A stretch of DNA of 64,000 bases from an uncultured Lachnoclostridium sp. (GCA_944376715.1 CALWDO010000001.1:62001-126000), one strand, 5' to 3'. Counted from the first letter of the stretch, positions 8,399 to 16,642 are shown. Notes: generated from the letters alone by a model not told the origin. Numbers and translations: made by a program.

Positions 8399-9529
8399 TT
8401 AATAATTTCCCAAGATCTTAAAGTTCACTGCCTCTTCAGCGATGCCCCGTATGGCGTTTTTTACCGCGCTGTCATTCAGATTCCCCTCAAAGTCCACAAA
8501 GAAATGATATTCCCAGTTGCGTTCCGGAATCGGGCGGGATTCAATCTTACACATATTCAGATCATTATATATGATGTGGGAAAGAATATTATAAAGACTT
8601 CCGCTGACATGAGGAAGTTCGAAGCAGATGCTCACTTTTTTTGCGTCTTTCTCATACATTTTACGATTTGTGACGATAATAAACCGCGTGGAATTAAACC
8701 GGCAGTCATTTACCGGCATCTCCAGGATTTCCAGCCCGTAAAGCCCTGCTGTGATTTCTCCCGCGATGGCCGCCTGACTCTTATCCGCGTCCCGGGCCAC
8801 TTTCTCCGCCGCCACCGCCGTATTGGAGAGGCTGATCTGTTTCCACTGAGGATGCTGCCCGAGATATCCCGCGCACTGCATCAGCGCCTGCGGGTGGGAA
8901 AATACCGTGTGGATATCCTCAAGCCGCGCGCCCGGTACAGCCAGCAATGCATGCTGGATCTTAATAATCTGCTCCCCTACAATATAATTCTCATATTCCT
9001 CCAGCAGATCATAAATATCATTCACTTCCCCCGCCGAAGAATTCTCTATGGGAAGCACCGCATAATCTGCCATGCCTTCTTTAATGGCGTCCATACAGCC
9101 TTTCCAGGTGTCCATATGGAATACATTCACGTCTTTTCCAAAATATTCCAGCGCAGCCTGATGCTGGTAAGCGCCTTCCACTCCCTGGTAAACTACCCGG
9201 CAGTGTTTCCGGTCAATATGATCAATCTGAGTAAACGGCAGACTGCCGGACACCCCTTCCTGTTCCAGCAGCTGATACTGCAGCTTACGGCTCATAGCCA
9301 TGATCTGCTGGAAAAGTTCCCGGATCCCATGCCGGTTGAAATCATTGTGCGCCATTGCCCCCAAAGTATCCAGCTTTTCCATTTCCCTGGAACGATCCAG
9401 CACTTTCTTTCCATTGGCGATCTTGTATTCCGCTACCTGACGGCAGACATCCATACGCGCTTCAAACAGGCGGACCATCTCCTGATCGATCTGATCGATC
9501 TGTTTTCTCAGTTCCTGCAAGTCTTCCAT
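8399..9529 (-). CDS. pheA: Bifunctional chorismate mutase / prephenate dehydratase
   Basis: 376 aa. Makes phenylpyruvate from chorismate for phenylalanine synthesis. Domains: AroQ-type chorismate mutase (about 1-85, LRKQIDQIDQEMVRLFEARM), prephenate dehydratase (about 110-285, starting YQGVEGAYQHQAA and containing the NSTRFIIV motif with the essential TRF), and a C-terminal ACT domain (about 295-370) with GSLYNILSHI and ESRPIPERNWEY, the Phe-sensing region. Its ATG abuts the folC stop (TAG-ATG), indicating translational coupling. Feedback inhibition by phenylalanine is expected from the ACT motifs. Confidence 0.95.
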   Translation of the reverse strand: MEDLQELRKQIDQIDQEMVRLFEARMDVCRQVAEYKIANGKKVLDRSREMEKLDTLGAMAHNDFNRHGIRELFQQIMAMSRKLQYQLLEQEGVSGSLPFTQIDHIDRKHCRVVYQGVEGAYQHQAALEYFGKDVNVFHMDTWKGCMDAIKEGMADYAVLPIENSSAGEVNDIYDLLEEYENYIVGEQIIKIQHALLAVPGARLEDIHTVFSHPQALMQCAGYLGQHPQWKQISLSNTAVAAEKVARDADKSQAAIAGEITAGLYGLEILEMPVNDCRFNSTRFIIVTNRKMYEKDAKKVSICFELPHVSGSLYNILSHIIYNDLNMCKIESRPIPERNWEYHFFVDFEGNLNDSAVKNAIRGIAEEAVNFKILGNY

Positions 9530-10837
9530 CTACTGCCTCCTCTTCCGTACATATCCGGCCAGTTCTCCCAGATAAGACAGGGAACCAAACGCCAGGATTA
9601 CATCTTCTTCTTTTGCCGCTTCCAGAGCTTTTTCCACCGCTTCCGGAATGTCTGCGCACGCCTGTGCCGAAAGTCCGTGCTTTTCAGCTGTTTCTGCCAG
9701 AATCTTCGCAGAAAGCGCTCTGGGATTTTCCGGCGGAGTTACCGTAAACACCTGCTCCAGGCAGGGCGCCATAACAGCGGTCACCCGATCATATTCTTTG
9801 TCCGAGAGCATCCCCATGATTCCAATAATACGGCGGCCTTTCAATGTATTCTCCACTGTCTGGCGAAGTTTTTCCGCGGCGTCCCTGTTGTGGGCCCCGT
9901 CAATAATAAAAATCGGATGTTCGTCTACAACCATAAACCGCGCGGGCCAGCATGCATTCTTCATGCCGTCATAGACTGCCTGATCAGAGATCTCATATCC
10001 CATACCGCGCAGGACTTCCACCGACTCCAGCGCAAGAGCCGCATTGCCAAACTGATACTCTCCCGCCAGAGAAATCTCCATATCTTTCCAGCCTTTATAA
10101 TCGAACCGCTGGCTTCGGATCCCTCTTCTGCGGTTCACTGCCCGCGCCGGATCCGCCTGCATAACCGGACACGAAAGCGCTTCTGCTCTTTTCAAAATCT
10201 CATGCTCCGCTTCCGGCTCCTGCCTGTATGTGACCACGGTACACCCCGGCTTGATGATCCCTGCCTTGTTGGCGGCAATCTCTCCCAGAGAATCGCCGAG
10301 CACCCCCAGATGATCCAGACTGATGGAAGCGAATACCGTCAGTCTGGGATGTTTTACCACATTCGTAGCGTCTGTCAGGCCGCCCCTTCCGCACTCTAAA
10401 ACTACCAGATCACATCCCTGCTCCGCAAAATAAAGAAAGGCAAGCGCCGTCTCCATCTCAAACGTGGTGGGATGTCCATATCCTTCTTCCAGCATCCCTT
10501 TCCCCGTCTCCCGGAGCTTTTCCGTCAGACGCGCCAGATCTTCTTCGGGAATATATGTTCCATTCACCTGGATCCGCTCCCGGTACTCGAAAATCGTAGG
10601 GGAAATATAACGTCCCACCCGGTATCCCGCCTCCTGAAGGACTGAAGATATGAATGCCAATGTGGAACCTTTTCCGTTCGTCCCTGCTATGTGTACCAGG
10701 GAAAGCTGATCCTGCGGGTCTCCCAGACGGTGCAGCATCTCCGTCAGCGGTCCGAGAGAAAGTTCCTCTCCCGCATACCGGCTGCACCCTTCCAGAAATT
10801 CCCTTGCTTCTCTATAATTCATTCTTTTGTTCACCAT
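9530..10837 (-). CDS. folC: Folylpolyglutamate synthase / dihydrofolate synthase
   Basis: 435 aa from the chosen start. Adds glutamate to dihydropteroate or folates. It has the Mur-ligase fold with P-loop HIAGTNGKGST, the SLDHLGVLGDSLGEIAANKAGI region and the C-terminal domain starting at DGAHNRDAA. The frame is open to 10891, but that would place the first codons on the -35 and -10 boxes at 10863-10891. The ATG at 10837 has an AGGTG site 5 nt upstream; the ATG at 10822 is an alternative without one. It is separate from the main fol operon and lies first in folC-pheA-degV. Confidence 0.92.
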   Translation of the reverse strand: MVNKRMNYREAREFLEGCSRYAGEELSLGPLTEMLHRLGDPQDQLSLVHIAGTNGKGSTLAFISSVLQEAGYRVGRYISPTIFEYRERIQVNGTYIPEEDLARLTEKLRETGKGMLEEGYGHPTTFEMETALAFLYFAEQGCDLVVLECGRGGLTDATNVVKHPRLTVFASISLDHLGVLGDSLGEIAANKAGIIKPGCTVVTYRQEPEAEHEILKRAEALSCPVMQADPARAVNRRRGIRSQRFDYKGWKDMEISLAGEYQFGNAALALESVEVLRGMGYEISDQAVYDGMKNACWPARFMVVDEHPIFIIDGAHNRDAAEKLRQTVENTLKGRRIIGIMGMLSDKEYDRVTAVMAPCLEQVFTVTPPENPRALSAKILAETAEKHGLSAQACADIPEAVEKALEAAKEEDVILAFGSLSYLGELAGYVRKRRQ

Positions 10838-10847
10838 CCTGCACCTG

Positions 10848-10875
10848 TTGATAGCCTTATACAGTATAGTATATT
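10848..10875 (+). promoter_or_regulatory. Rightward promoter before the PF06541 protein
   Basis: TTGATA (10848-10853), 16-nt spacer, TATATT (10870-10875). It overlaps the opposing folC promoter almost completely, so the two may compete for RNA polymerase. Confidence 0.5.
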
Positions 10876-10891
10876 TCTGCCTATATTTCAA
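10863..10891 (-). promoter_or_regulatory. Promoter of folC-pheA-degV
   Basis: TTGAAA (10886-10891), 17-nt spacer, TATACT (10863-10868) on the minus strand. Its position helps exclude upstream folC start codons. Confidence 0.65.
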
Positions 10892-10896
10892 ATACT

Positions 10897-11298
10897 ATGC
10901 TTATGATGAAACAAAATTTTTTTCGATGCGGGATTCTCGGCTGGGCCATGGAAATCTTCTGGACCGGCCTGCACGCTTTCCGTGTGCGCGATCCAAAGCT
11001 TACCGGAACCTCCTCCCTCTGGATGTTCCCGATCTACGGATGCGCCGCCTTTCTGGAACCGTTGATGCGGCGGCTCCGCCACCATGCATTCTGGCAGCGG
11101 GGACTGGTCTATATGTCACTGATCTACCTGGCGGAATATATCAGCGGAAGCCTGCTGAATCTGCGCGGTATGTGTCCCTGGAACTACGGACGGAGTCCTT
11201 TCCAGATCCGCGAGGTCATCCGTCTGGATTTTGCCCCACTCTGGTTCCTGGTGGGCCTTCTGTTTGAGCAAATGATAAGTCCTTCAAAAACAAGTTGA
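10897..11298 (+). CDS. Small PF06541-type membrane protein (putative ABC transporter permease)
   Basis: 133 aa hydrophobic protein with about four membrane segments. The pattern WAMEIFWTG, SLWMFPIYGCAAFLEP, a central AEYISGSLLN and a final WNY...PLWFLVGLLFE resembles the PF06541 family, annotated as putative ABC-transporter type IV proteins of unknown function. A larger member is at 40711-41550. ATG codons occur at 10897, 10903 and 10906; none has a clear ribosome-binding site, so the start is uncertain. It is divergent from folC and 85 nt upstream of pyrB. Confidence 0.65.
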   Translation: MLMMKQNFFRCGILGWAMEIFWTGLHAFRVRDPKLTGTSSLWMFPIYGCAAFLEPLMRRLRHHAFWQRGLVYMSLIYLAEYISGSLLNLRGMCPWNYGRSPFQIREVIRLDFAPLWFLVGLLFEQMISPSKTS

Positions 11299-11323
11299 AT
11301 TTTCCTCCTGTATCGTGTATTCT
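11295..11323 (+). promoter_or_regulatory. Promoter of pyrBI
   Basis: TTGAAT (11295-11300), 17-nt spacer, TATTCT (11318-11323). The spacer contains CCTCCTGTAT, the exact reverse complement of the pyrB ribosome-binding region at 11368-11377, so a transcript started further upstream could hide that site. Confidence 0.65.
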
Positions 11324-11382
11324 TATGGGAAGGGCCTGGCCCCTGTCCGTAAGACAATATTAATTTCATACAGGAGGTATTT

Positions 11383-12303
11383 ATGAGACATTTAATGAGT
11401 CCGTTGGATTTCAGTGTCGAAGAGCTCGATCAGCTTCTGGATCTGGCTGTCGACATTGAAAACCATCCGGAGAAATACGCGCACGCGTGCGACGGCAAAA
11501 AGCTTGCCACTCTGTTCTATGAACCGAGCACACGAACCCGTCTCAGTTTTGAAGCTGCCATGATCAATCTTGGAGGCAGCGTTCTTGGTTTTTCTTCCGC
11601 GGCCAGCAGTTCCGCAGCCAAGGGGGAAAGTGTTTCCGATACGATTCGTATGATTTCCTGTTACGCTGACATCTGTGCCATGCGTCATCACAAAGAAGGC
11701 GCTCCTATGGTGGCCAGCACAGTTTCTTCTATTCCCGTCATTAACGCCGGCGACGGCGGACATCAGCATCCCACCCAGACTTTAACCGATCTGCTTACTA
11801 TCCGTTCCCTCAAAGGAAGACTGGGGAACCTTACGATCGGACTGTGCGGAGACCTGAAGTTTGGCCGTACTGTACACTCTCTGGTAAAGGCTTTGGCACG
11901 GTATGAAGGCGTAAAATTTGTCTTCATTTCTCCGGAAGAACTGCGTATCCCCAGCTACATCAAAGAAGACGTACTGGAAGTCAATCACCTTCCCTACCAG
12001 GAAGTAGAGCGCCTGGAAGATGTCATGGGAGATCTGGACATCCTGTATATGACCCGGGTACAGAGGGAACGTTTCTTCAACGAAGAAGATTACATCCGCC
12101 TGAAAGATTTCTACATACTGGACCGCAAAAAAATGGAACTGGCAAAAGACGATATGATCGTCATGCATCCCCTTCCCCGTGTAAACGAGATCTCGGTGGA
12201 AGTGGACAAAGACCCGCGCGCGGCTTATTTCCGCCAGGTACAATACGGCGTATATGTGCGTATGGCTCTTATTCTTACACTTCTGGAGGTGAAAGTATGT
12301 TAA
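11383..12303 (+). CDS. pyrB: Aspartate carbamoyltransferase catalytic chain
   Basis: 306 aa. Condenses carbamoyl phosphate and aspartate in pyrimidine synthesis. Carbamoyl-phosphate loop YEPSTRTR at residues 47-53, a second motif [14 protein letters not shown], and the aspartate-binding [10 protein letters not shown] near the C terminus. AGGAGG precedes the ATG by 6 nt. It overlaps pyrI by 7 nt, so the two chains are coupled and probably form an allosteric complex of the E. coli type. Confidence 0.96.
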   Translation: MRHLMSPLDFSVEELDQLLDLAVDIENHPEKYAHACDGKKLATLFYEPSTRTRLSFEAAMINLGGSVLGFSSAASSSAAKGESVSDTIRMISCYADICAMRHHKEGAPMVASTVSSIPVINAGDGGHQHPTQTLTDLLTIRSLKGRLGNLTIGLCGDLKFGRTVHSLVKALARYEGVKFVFISPEELRIPSYIKEDVLEVNHLPYQEVERLEDVMGDLDILYMTRVQRERFFNEEDYIRLKDFYILDRKKMELAKDDMIVMHPLPRVNEISVEVDKDPRAAYFRQVQYGVYVRMALILTLLEVKVC

Positions 12304-12725
12304 ATATCGGCGTTCTCCACGAAGGCTTTGTGCTGGATCATATTGAAGCCGGCAGAAGCATGGATATCTATAAATACCTGAACCTGGATAAATTCGACTG
12401 CTGTGTGGCAATCATTAAAAACGCGCGCAGCAATAAGATGGGAAAAAAAGATATTATCAAGATCGAGTGTCCTATCGACCAGATCGACCTGGACGTGCTG
12501 GGATTTATCGATCACAATATCACCGTCAACATCATCAAAGACGATGTGGTGGTGGAAAAGAAACGGCTGTCCTTACCGAAGGAGATCAAAAATATCGTCA
12601 AATGCAAGAATCCCCGCTGTATCACTTCCATTGAGCAGGAGCTGGACCAGATCTTCGTCCTGACCGACGAGGCACGCGAGATATACCGCTGCAAATACTG
12701 CGAAGAGAAATACCAGCGGAAATAA
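12297..12725 (+). CDS. pyrI: Aspartate carbamoyltransferase regulatory chain
   Basis: 142 aa. Binds CTP/ATP and links catalytic trimers. The zinc domain is complete: C103-x4-C108 and C132-x2-C135. The N-terminal allosteric domain contains the family GFVLDHI and [12 protein letters not shown] stretches. It starts inside the end of pyrB and is followed after 13 nt by a strong terminator. Confidence 0.95.
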   Translation: MLNIGVLHEGFVLDHIEAGRSMDIYKYLNLDKFDCCVAIIKNARSNKMGKKDIIKIECPIDQIDLDVLGFIDHNITVNIIKDDVVVEKKRLSLPKEIKNIVKCKNPRCITSIEQELDQIFVLTDEAREIYRCKYCEEKYQRK

Positions 12726-12738
12726 AAATAAGTTTCCA

Positions 12739-12772
12739 AGAGCGCAGATCCGCATCCGGCTGCGCTCTTTTC
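12739..12772 (+). terminator. Terminator of pyrBI
   Basis: Inverted repeat AAGAGCGCAG / CTGCGCTCTT with a 12-nt loop and a short T tail, ending exactly where the opposing gene at 12773 stops. Confidence 0.85.
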
Positions 12773-13408
12773 CTAAATGCCGTATCGCTTATACATCTCA
12801 TGGAGAGCTTTTCTGTCGTTGGATACGGTTTCAATTTCTTTATATCTTTCTTCTTTAAGCAGAATCTTCATCAAATTGGAAAAACGGTCTTCACTGCGCC
12901 GCTCTCCTTTTGTGATTCCACGTTTTTCGCCTCTCATTTCTCCTCTTTTTTCTCCTCTTTCTTCAATTTCCTCAAATATTTTACACATGTCCTTCTCTCC
13001 TTCCTGCCACAAATGTTTATTGTTTTCGCCTATAAATTGGAATAGTTCATCTCTCCTTTTATCTTCCGGCCTGTAATATGCCTGCTCTGCCATCTGACCA
13101 AAATCCTCTTTCGACACACAATCCGACAAATTTTTCAGCCAGAGATATTCTTGTCCCTTTAGTCTGCTCTGCACAATGATTGTAATTTCTAAAGCCGCAT
13201 CACAAATCCGGTATACACCGGATTCTGTCTCTTTGACCTGATGTCCTGCCTGCAAATACGCCATTAATTTTTTCGGATATGAGAAACAGACAAATATTAT
13301 TGTCAATTCCACCTCCGGGAATAGTTCATAATGCCCTTCGTCTTTCTCTAATGTAATCTGAAGCGCATTCTGAAATGGCAGATGCCACTGCCTTCTTCTT
13401 TTATTCAC
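12773..13408 (-). CDS. Rpn/PD-(D/E)XK-family protein, N-terminally truncated
   Basis: 211 aa. The central part (about 28-110: ELFPEVELTIIFVCFSYP...SGVYRIC...YLWLKNLSD) and the charged tail (KRGEMRGEKRG repeats at about 150-165) resemble the C-terminal two thirds of clostridial Rpn-like transposase/nuclease-family proteins. The N-terminal catalytic domain with acidic nuclease residues is absent. A GTG start with GGTGA upstream and an intact promoter at 13502-13530 mean it may still be expressed. Either a decayed remnant or a catalytically dead derivative; family assignment is from memory of the pattern. Its tail abuts the pyrBI terminator. Confidence 0.55.
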   Translation of the reverse strand: MNKRRRQWHLPFQNALQITLEKDEGHYELFPEVELTIIFVCFSYPKKLMAYLQAGHQVKETESGVYRICDAALEITIIVQSRLKGQEYLWLKNLSDCVSKEDFGQMAEQAYYRPEDKRRDELFQFIGENNKHLWQEGEKDMCKIFEEIEERGEKRGEMRGEKRGITKGERRSEDRFSNLMKILLKEERYKEIETVSNDRKALHEMYKRYGI

Positions 13409-13417
13409 TTTTTCACC

Positions 13418-13472
13418 GACCGGTTCAGATCCGGTCTATTCCTTTTCTGGGGGTAATCGGACCGAACCGGTC
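13418..13472 (-). promoter_or_regulatory. Long leader hairpin
   Basis: Arms 13418-13433 and 13458-13472 pair over 15 bp with a single bulged base: GACCGGTTC/GAACCGGTC outside, GGTCCG/CGGATC inside. It lies between the promoter at 13502-13530 and the GTG start at 13408. There is no T run after it, so not a typical terminator; it could be a leader structure or remnant of a small inverted-repeat element. Confidence 0.55.
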
Positions 13473-13501
13473 AGATTGGTTTTAGACTTTCATTCGAAAA
13501 G

Positions 13502-13530
13502 ATTATAACATATAGTCATTGTTTTTACAA
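13502..13530 (-). promoter_or_regulatory. Promoter of the truncated Rpn-like gene
   Basis: TTGTAA (13525-13530), 17-nt spacer, TATAAT (13502-13507) on the minus strand. Confidence 0.65.
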
Positions 13531-13538
13531 CTATTTTA

Positions 13539-13913
13539 TCAAAATATTACTATTGCTATACAGACCAACGCAATTATGGTTCCTGCCAAAATCTTCAGCA
13601 CCGAAAAGTGATACAGGTTTTCCGGCTGTTTTATGTCATAACGGACTGTAACGGGAGTCCCCACCTGTGCCCACATCGGTACCTGGACACGGTTCCGGGA
13701 GGTATAGGTGCGTCCGTCAACTTTATACGAAACCTGCGCCCACTTAGAATTACAGCGTCTGACTCTCTCCGGACTGGGCGACATAAGCGTGACAACTGTA
13801 CCTTTCGTACACGCACTCCTATTATACATATAAGCCATACATATTCCGTTGAAAATGGCGAAAGCCAACGCCAGCGCTGCGATCACACAAAGAAATATCT
13901 TTTCATTATCCAT
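13539..13913 (-). CDS. DUF3592-like small membrane protein
   Basis: 124 aa. One membrane helix near the N terminus (about 6-28), an extracytoplasmic or soluble middle of about 70 residues with SYKVDGRTYTSRNRVQVPMW and VTVRYD, and a second helix at the end (about 106-124). Length, the two flanking helices and the VxYxVDGxxY...VxYxP-like middle match the DUF3592 pattern. Function unknown. Own promoter at 13958-13986. The region around it is AT-richer than the flanking operons. Confidence 0.65.
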   Translation of the reverse strand: MDNEKIFLCVIAALALAFAIFNGICMAYMYNRSACTKGTVVTLMSPSPERVRRCNSKWAQVSYKVDGRTYTSRNRVQVPMWAQVGTPVTVRYDIKQPENLYHFSVLKILAGTIIALVCIAIVIF

Positions 13914-13957
13914 TTTATTCCCCGCCTTCTATATTATTGTATTAATTATCTAATATA

Positions 13958-13986
13958 ATAATATTGTTAAAAAGACATTTTGTCAA
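13958..13986 (-). promoter_or_regulatory. Promoter of the DUF3592-like gene
   Basis: TTGACA (13981-13986), 17-nt spacer, TATTAT (13958-13963) on the minus strand, about 45 nt before the ATG. Confidence 0.7.
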
Positions 13987-14013
13987 GTCATATTATCTGT
14001 ACAATCTGTATCA

Positions 14014-14042
14014 TTGCCTCGACATCAGGATAAGGCTATAAT
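14014..14042 (+). promoter_or_regulatory. Promoter of the racemase pseudogene
   Basis: TTGCCT (14014-14019), 17-nt spacer, TATAAT (14037-14042). Followed by AGGAG and the ATG at 14065, so the 5' end of the decayed gene is still well formed. Confidence 0.65.
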
Positions 14043-14064
14043 ACCGACAGAGGAGATTATTACT

Positions 14065-14416
14065 ATGAAAACAATAGGATTAATTGGCGGTATGAGCTGG
14101 GAAAGCACCGTAACTTACTATCAGGTCATCAATGAAACAGTCAAAAATCAGCTTGGCGGCCTCCATTCTGCCAAATGTATCCTTTACAGTGTTGATTTTG
14201 ATGAAATCAAAAAATATCAATCCAGCGGGGAATGGGACAAAAGTGCAAATGTTTTGATAAACAACGGTATAGAAGTGATCGTCCCCAACAGCGCCGATAT
14301 TGAAGTGGTAAACAGCGTAATCTATGGGGAGCTATGTATGGGAATCATATCGGACCAGTCAAAATGACACTACGCTGATCCATGCCAGAATGGCCGCATT
14401 AAAATCTATCGAATAG
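14065..14416 (+). pseudogene. Aspartate/glutamate racemase family, two internal deletions
   Basis: The first 70 or so codons are a clean racemase N terminus (MKTIGLIGGMSWEST...ILYSVDFDEIKKYQSSGEWDKSA). The frame then jumps to sequence normally found much later (IEVIVPNSADIEVVNSVIYGELC), so the middle with the first catalytic cysteine is gone. A stop follows at 14365-14367, but a +1 shift reads DTTLIHARMAALKSIE and a stop at 14414-14416, matching the normal family C terminus; the second catalytic cysteine region (GCTE) is also missing. The remains amount to about half of the usual 230 residues. Almost certainly nonfunctional, although promoter and ribosome-binding site survive. Confidence 0.85.
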
Positions 14417-14432
14417 AAGGCCTATAAAATAG

Positions 14433-14453
14433 GGGGGCAACAATCTTGCCCCC
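14433..14453 (-). terminator. Probable terminator of the fol operon
   Basis: GGGGGCAA / TTGCCCCC with a 5-nt loop, followed on the minus strand by TATTTTATAG. It lies 20 nt past the folB/folK stop. The T tract is interrupted, so strength is uncertain. Confidence 0.6.
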
Positions 14454-14473
14454 GACATACACATATCTGCTCT

Positions 14474-15289
14474 TCATCCCTCCAGCGCATCCAGAAGCTC
14501 CCGGGCTGTGCGGTTATACACCGGATGCCTCACATACGGGGCGATCTGGCAGAGAGGTTTCAGCACGAAATCCCGCTTATGCATCTCAATATGCGGAATA
14601 TGGAGTTCCCCGTCATCCAGGATCAGATCGTCGTACAGCAGGATATCCAGATCCAGTGTCCTGGGGCCCCAGCGGAGGATTCTTTCCCTCTTTGCTTCCT
14701 GTTCGATCTCATGCAGACGGACCAGCAGTTCCTTCGGCAAAAGCAGCGTACGGATCTTCATGACTCCGTTTAAGAATTCGTCCTGATCCGTCACGCCGTA
14801 GGGTTCTGTCACCAGATAGTCTGAAACAGCCTCCACCCGGCATCCCCGGGTTTTCCGAAGCTCTTCCACCCCCATATCCAGATATGCTTTCTTGTCTCCC
14901 ATATTGGATCCGAGAGCGATATACGCCGTATGCCATCCCCTCTCGATCTCCACGGAAACCGTCTCCAAAGGCAGGCCGACCGGCGCCCACGGCTTTTTGA
15001 TTTCGATCTTTATCTTCTTCAGATGCTTCGTTTCCAGCAGCAGTTTTTCCGCCAGCTTTTCCGCCGCCGTCTCCAGCAGCCGGAAGGTATGTTCCTTTAA
15101 GAAGGAATCTATCTGATGACTGATCTCCCCATAATGGATCGAACAGGACAGGTCATCCGACTTTCCGGCTTCCCGGGTGGATGTATAAAGAGTCGCGGAC
15201 ACCAGAAATTTCTGTCCCAGTACATTCTCTTCGGGAAATACTCCATGATGCGCAAATACTTCCAGATTCTTGATGTGTATCTTATCCAT
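14474..15289 (-). CDS. folK: Fused dihydroneopterin aldolase / HPPK (FolB-FolK)
   Basis: 271 aa two-domain enzyme. Residues 1-118 are dihydroneopterin aldolase (VFAHHGVFPEENVLGQKF, then a KPWAPVG motif near 99-105). From about 119 on it is 6-hydroxymethyl-dihydropterin pyrophosphokinase: AYIALGSNMGD at 122-132, the TEPYG loop and RWGPRTLDLDILLYDD. The fusion performs two consecutive folate steps. The frame runs on upstream to 15631, but that sequence is the shadow of folP; the ATG at 15289 is 5 nt after folP with GGGGAGGAA as ribosome-binding site. Confidence 0.94.
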   Translation of the reverse strand: MDKIHIKNLEVFAHHGVFPEENVLGQKFLVSATLYTSTREAGKSDDLSCSIHYGEISHQIDSFLKEHTFRLLETAAEKLAEKLLLETKHLKKIKIEIKKPWAPVGLPLETVSVEIERGWHTAYIALGSNMGDKKAYLDMGVEELRKTRGCRVEAVSDYLVTEPYGVTDQDEFLNGVMKIRTLLLPKELLVRLHEIEQEAKRERILRWGPRTLDLDILLYDDLILDDGELHIPHIEMHKRDFVLKPLCQIAPYVRHPVYNRTARELLDALEG

Positions 15290-15294
15290 TTTCT

Positions 15295-16110
15295 TTATTC
15301 CTCCCCGGCCGCCAGGATCGCTTCTGTCATCCGGACCGCTCTGGCATTGGCTTTTACATCGTGCACTCTCACAAACGCGTACTTTTTCATAACTGCCATC
15401 ACGGTCGTCACCAGCGTCCCCTCTTCCCTCTGATCCGCCGGAAGGTCCAGGGTAAGGCCAATAAAGGATTTCCTGGAAGTTCCCAACAGCAGCGGATATC
15501 CCAGCACGTGGAAACGTTCCATATAATGAACCGTTTCCAGATTCATGGCGCAGTCCTTGCCAAATCCCACGCCGGGATCCAGGATAATCTTGTCCCTGGC
15601 AATCCCCGCTTTCCGTGCAATCCTGACACACTCTGCCGTTTCCTGCAGGATATCCGGATAGAAATCCTCATACTCCGCCTTTTCTTTATTGTGCATCAGG
15701 CAGCAGGCGACGCCGGTCCGGGCGATCAGATCTGCCATCTGCGGATCATATTTCAGCCCCCAGATATCGTTGACCAGATCGGCGCCCGCCTGGATGGCGG
15801 CTTCAGCCACCTTTGCCTTGTAGGTATCTACGGATACCGGCACGTCAAAACGGGCTTTCACCGCCCGGATCACCGGCGCCACCCGGTCAATCTCTTCTTC
15901 ATCCGAGATCTGCCGGTGCCCCGGCCGCGTGGATTCTCCGCCGATATCTATGACAGCGGCTCCATCCGCGATCATCTCTTCTGCATGCCGCAGAGCCGCA
16001 TCCTGGTCTCTCCACTTTCCTCCGTCTGAAAAAGAGTCGGGCGTCACATTCAGAATCCCCATAATATATGTTTTGTTTTTTACGTCAAAATCTTTGTTTC
16101 CGATTCTCAT
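15295..16110 (-). CDS. folP: Dihydropteroate synthase
   Basis: 271 aa. Joins the pterin pyrophosphate to p-aminobenzoate; target of sulfonamides. TIM-barrel signatures: GILNVTPDSFSDGGKW near the N terminus, VIDIGGESTRPGHR for the pyrophosphate site, DLVNDIWG, and the C-terminal RVHDVKANARAV. No unusual substitution was noticed in these motifs. It lies between the HD protein and folB/folK, 39 nt after the former. Confidence 0.95.
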   Translation of the reverse strand: MRIGNKDFDVKNKTYIMGILNVTPDSFSDGGKWRDQDAALRHAEEMIADGAAVIDIGGESTRPGHRQISDEEEIDRVAPVIRAVKARFDVPVSVDTYKAKVAEAAIQAGADLVNDIWGLKYDPQMADLIARTGVACCLMHNKEKAEYEDFYPDILQETAECVRIARKAGIARDKIILDPGVGFGKDCAMNLETVHYMERFHVLGYPLLLGTSRKSFIGLTLDLPADQREEGTLVTTVMAVMKKYAFVRVHDVKANARAVRMTEAILAAGEE

Positions 16111-16149
16111 GTCATTGGTCCTCTCAGGCTTTTACGGATGTATATAATA

Positions 16150-16638
16150 TCAGTACAATATAGTGTGGTTCTTCTTTTCTTCCGGCCAGTCGCACTGTTC
16201 CTGTGCCGGACAGGCAAAACAGTTTCGTGAGAGCTTGTCCGCACGGTAGAACAGTCCCTCCAGATCCTTTCTGTCCGATCTCGTCCGATGGCTCAGGATC
16301 AGGCCCAGGATCTCCTCTCTTTTTTCATTGGAAAATCCGCAGTCCCGCAGGATGCCTTCCGCGATCCGGGCGCTGGCCTGCTCGTGAGGGATTCCCTGCC
16401 GGTACTGCAGATGGCGGCCGATATCATGCAGCAGCGCGGCCGCGTACACCGTCTCCCGGTCCACCGGGAGATCCTCTTCATATGCCAGCAGACAGGTGAT
16501 TCTCGCCACATCCAGAAAGTGTTCCGGCGTATGGCGGCAGAAAATCCTGTCTTTCTCGCAGACACGGATCTTCTCAAGGCAGGACTGGTATTCCGAATGT
16601 TTCCAGATCCGGTTTACACGCTCCATCATCTCCTGCAT
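16150..16638 (-). CDS. HD-domain hydrolase in the fol operon
   Basis: 162 aa. All HD-family metal ligands are visible: H36 or H40, the doublet H71-D72 in ALLHDIGRH, H85 (GIPHEQAS), H117 (LSHR) and D134 (ADKLSR). The C-terminal tail has a cysteine cluster C140-x2-C143-x5-C149, possibly a metal site. It starts 4 nt after folE and sits before folP. The operon otherwise lacks an enzyme to remove phosphates from dihydroneopterin triphosphate, so this protein is a candidate; that assignment is inference from position only. A generic nucleotide phosphohydrolase is the alternative. Confidence 0.8.
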   Translation of the reverse strand: MQEMMERVNRIWKHSEYQSCLEKIRVCEKDRIFCRHTPEHFLDVARITCLLAYEEDLPVDRETVYAAALLHDIGRHLQYRQGIPHEQASARIAEGILRDCGFSNEKREEILGLILSHRTRSDRKDLEGLFYRADKLSRNCFACPAQEQCDWPEEKKNHTILY

Positions 16639-16642
16639 GGCG

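Noticed and set aside
8369..10399. A 676-codon open frame on the plus strand
   Set aside because: Antisense to degV, pheA and folC, all of which have clear motifs and start signals.
12940..12975. Short repeat of TTTTTCTCCTC-type units as a possible satellite
   Set aside because: It encodes the charged EKRGEMRG-type tail of the Rpn-like fragment and is explained by that coding repeat.
15290..15631. N-terminal extension of the FolB-FolK fusion
   Set aside because: Overlaps the end of folP in another frame and does not look like a folate domain; the ATG at 15289 has a strong ribosome-binding site.
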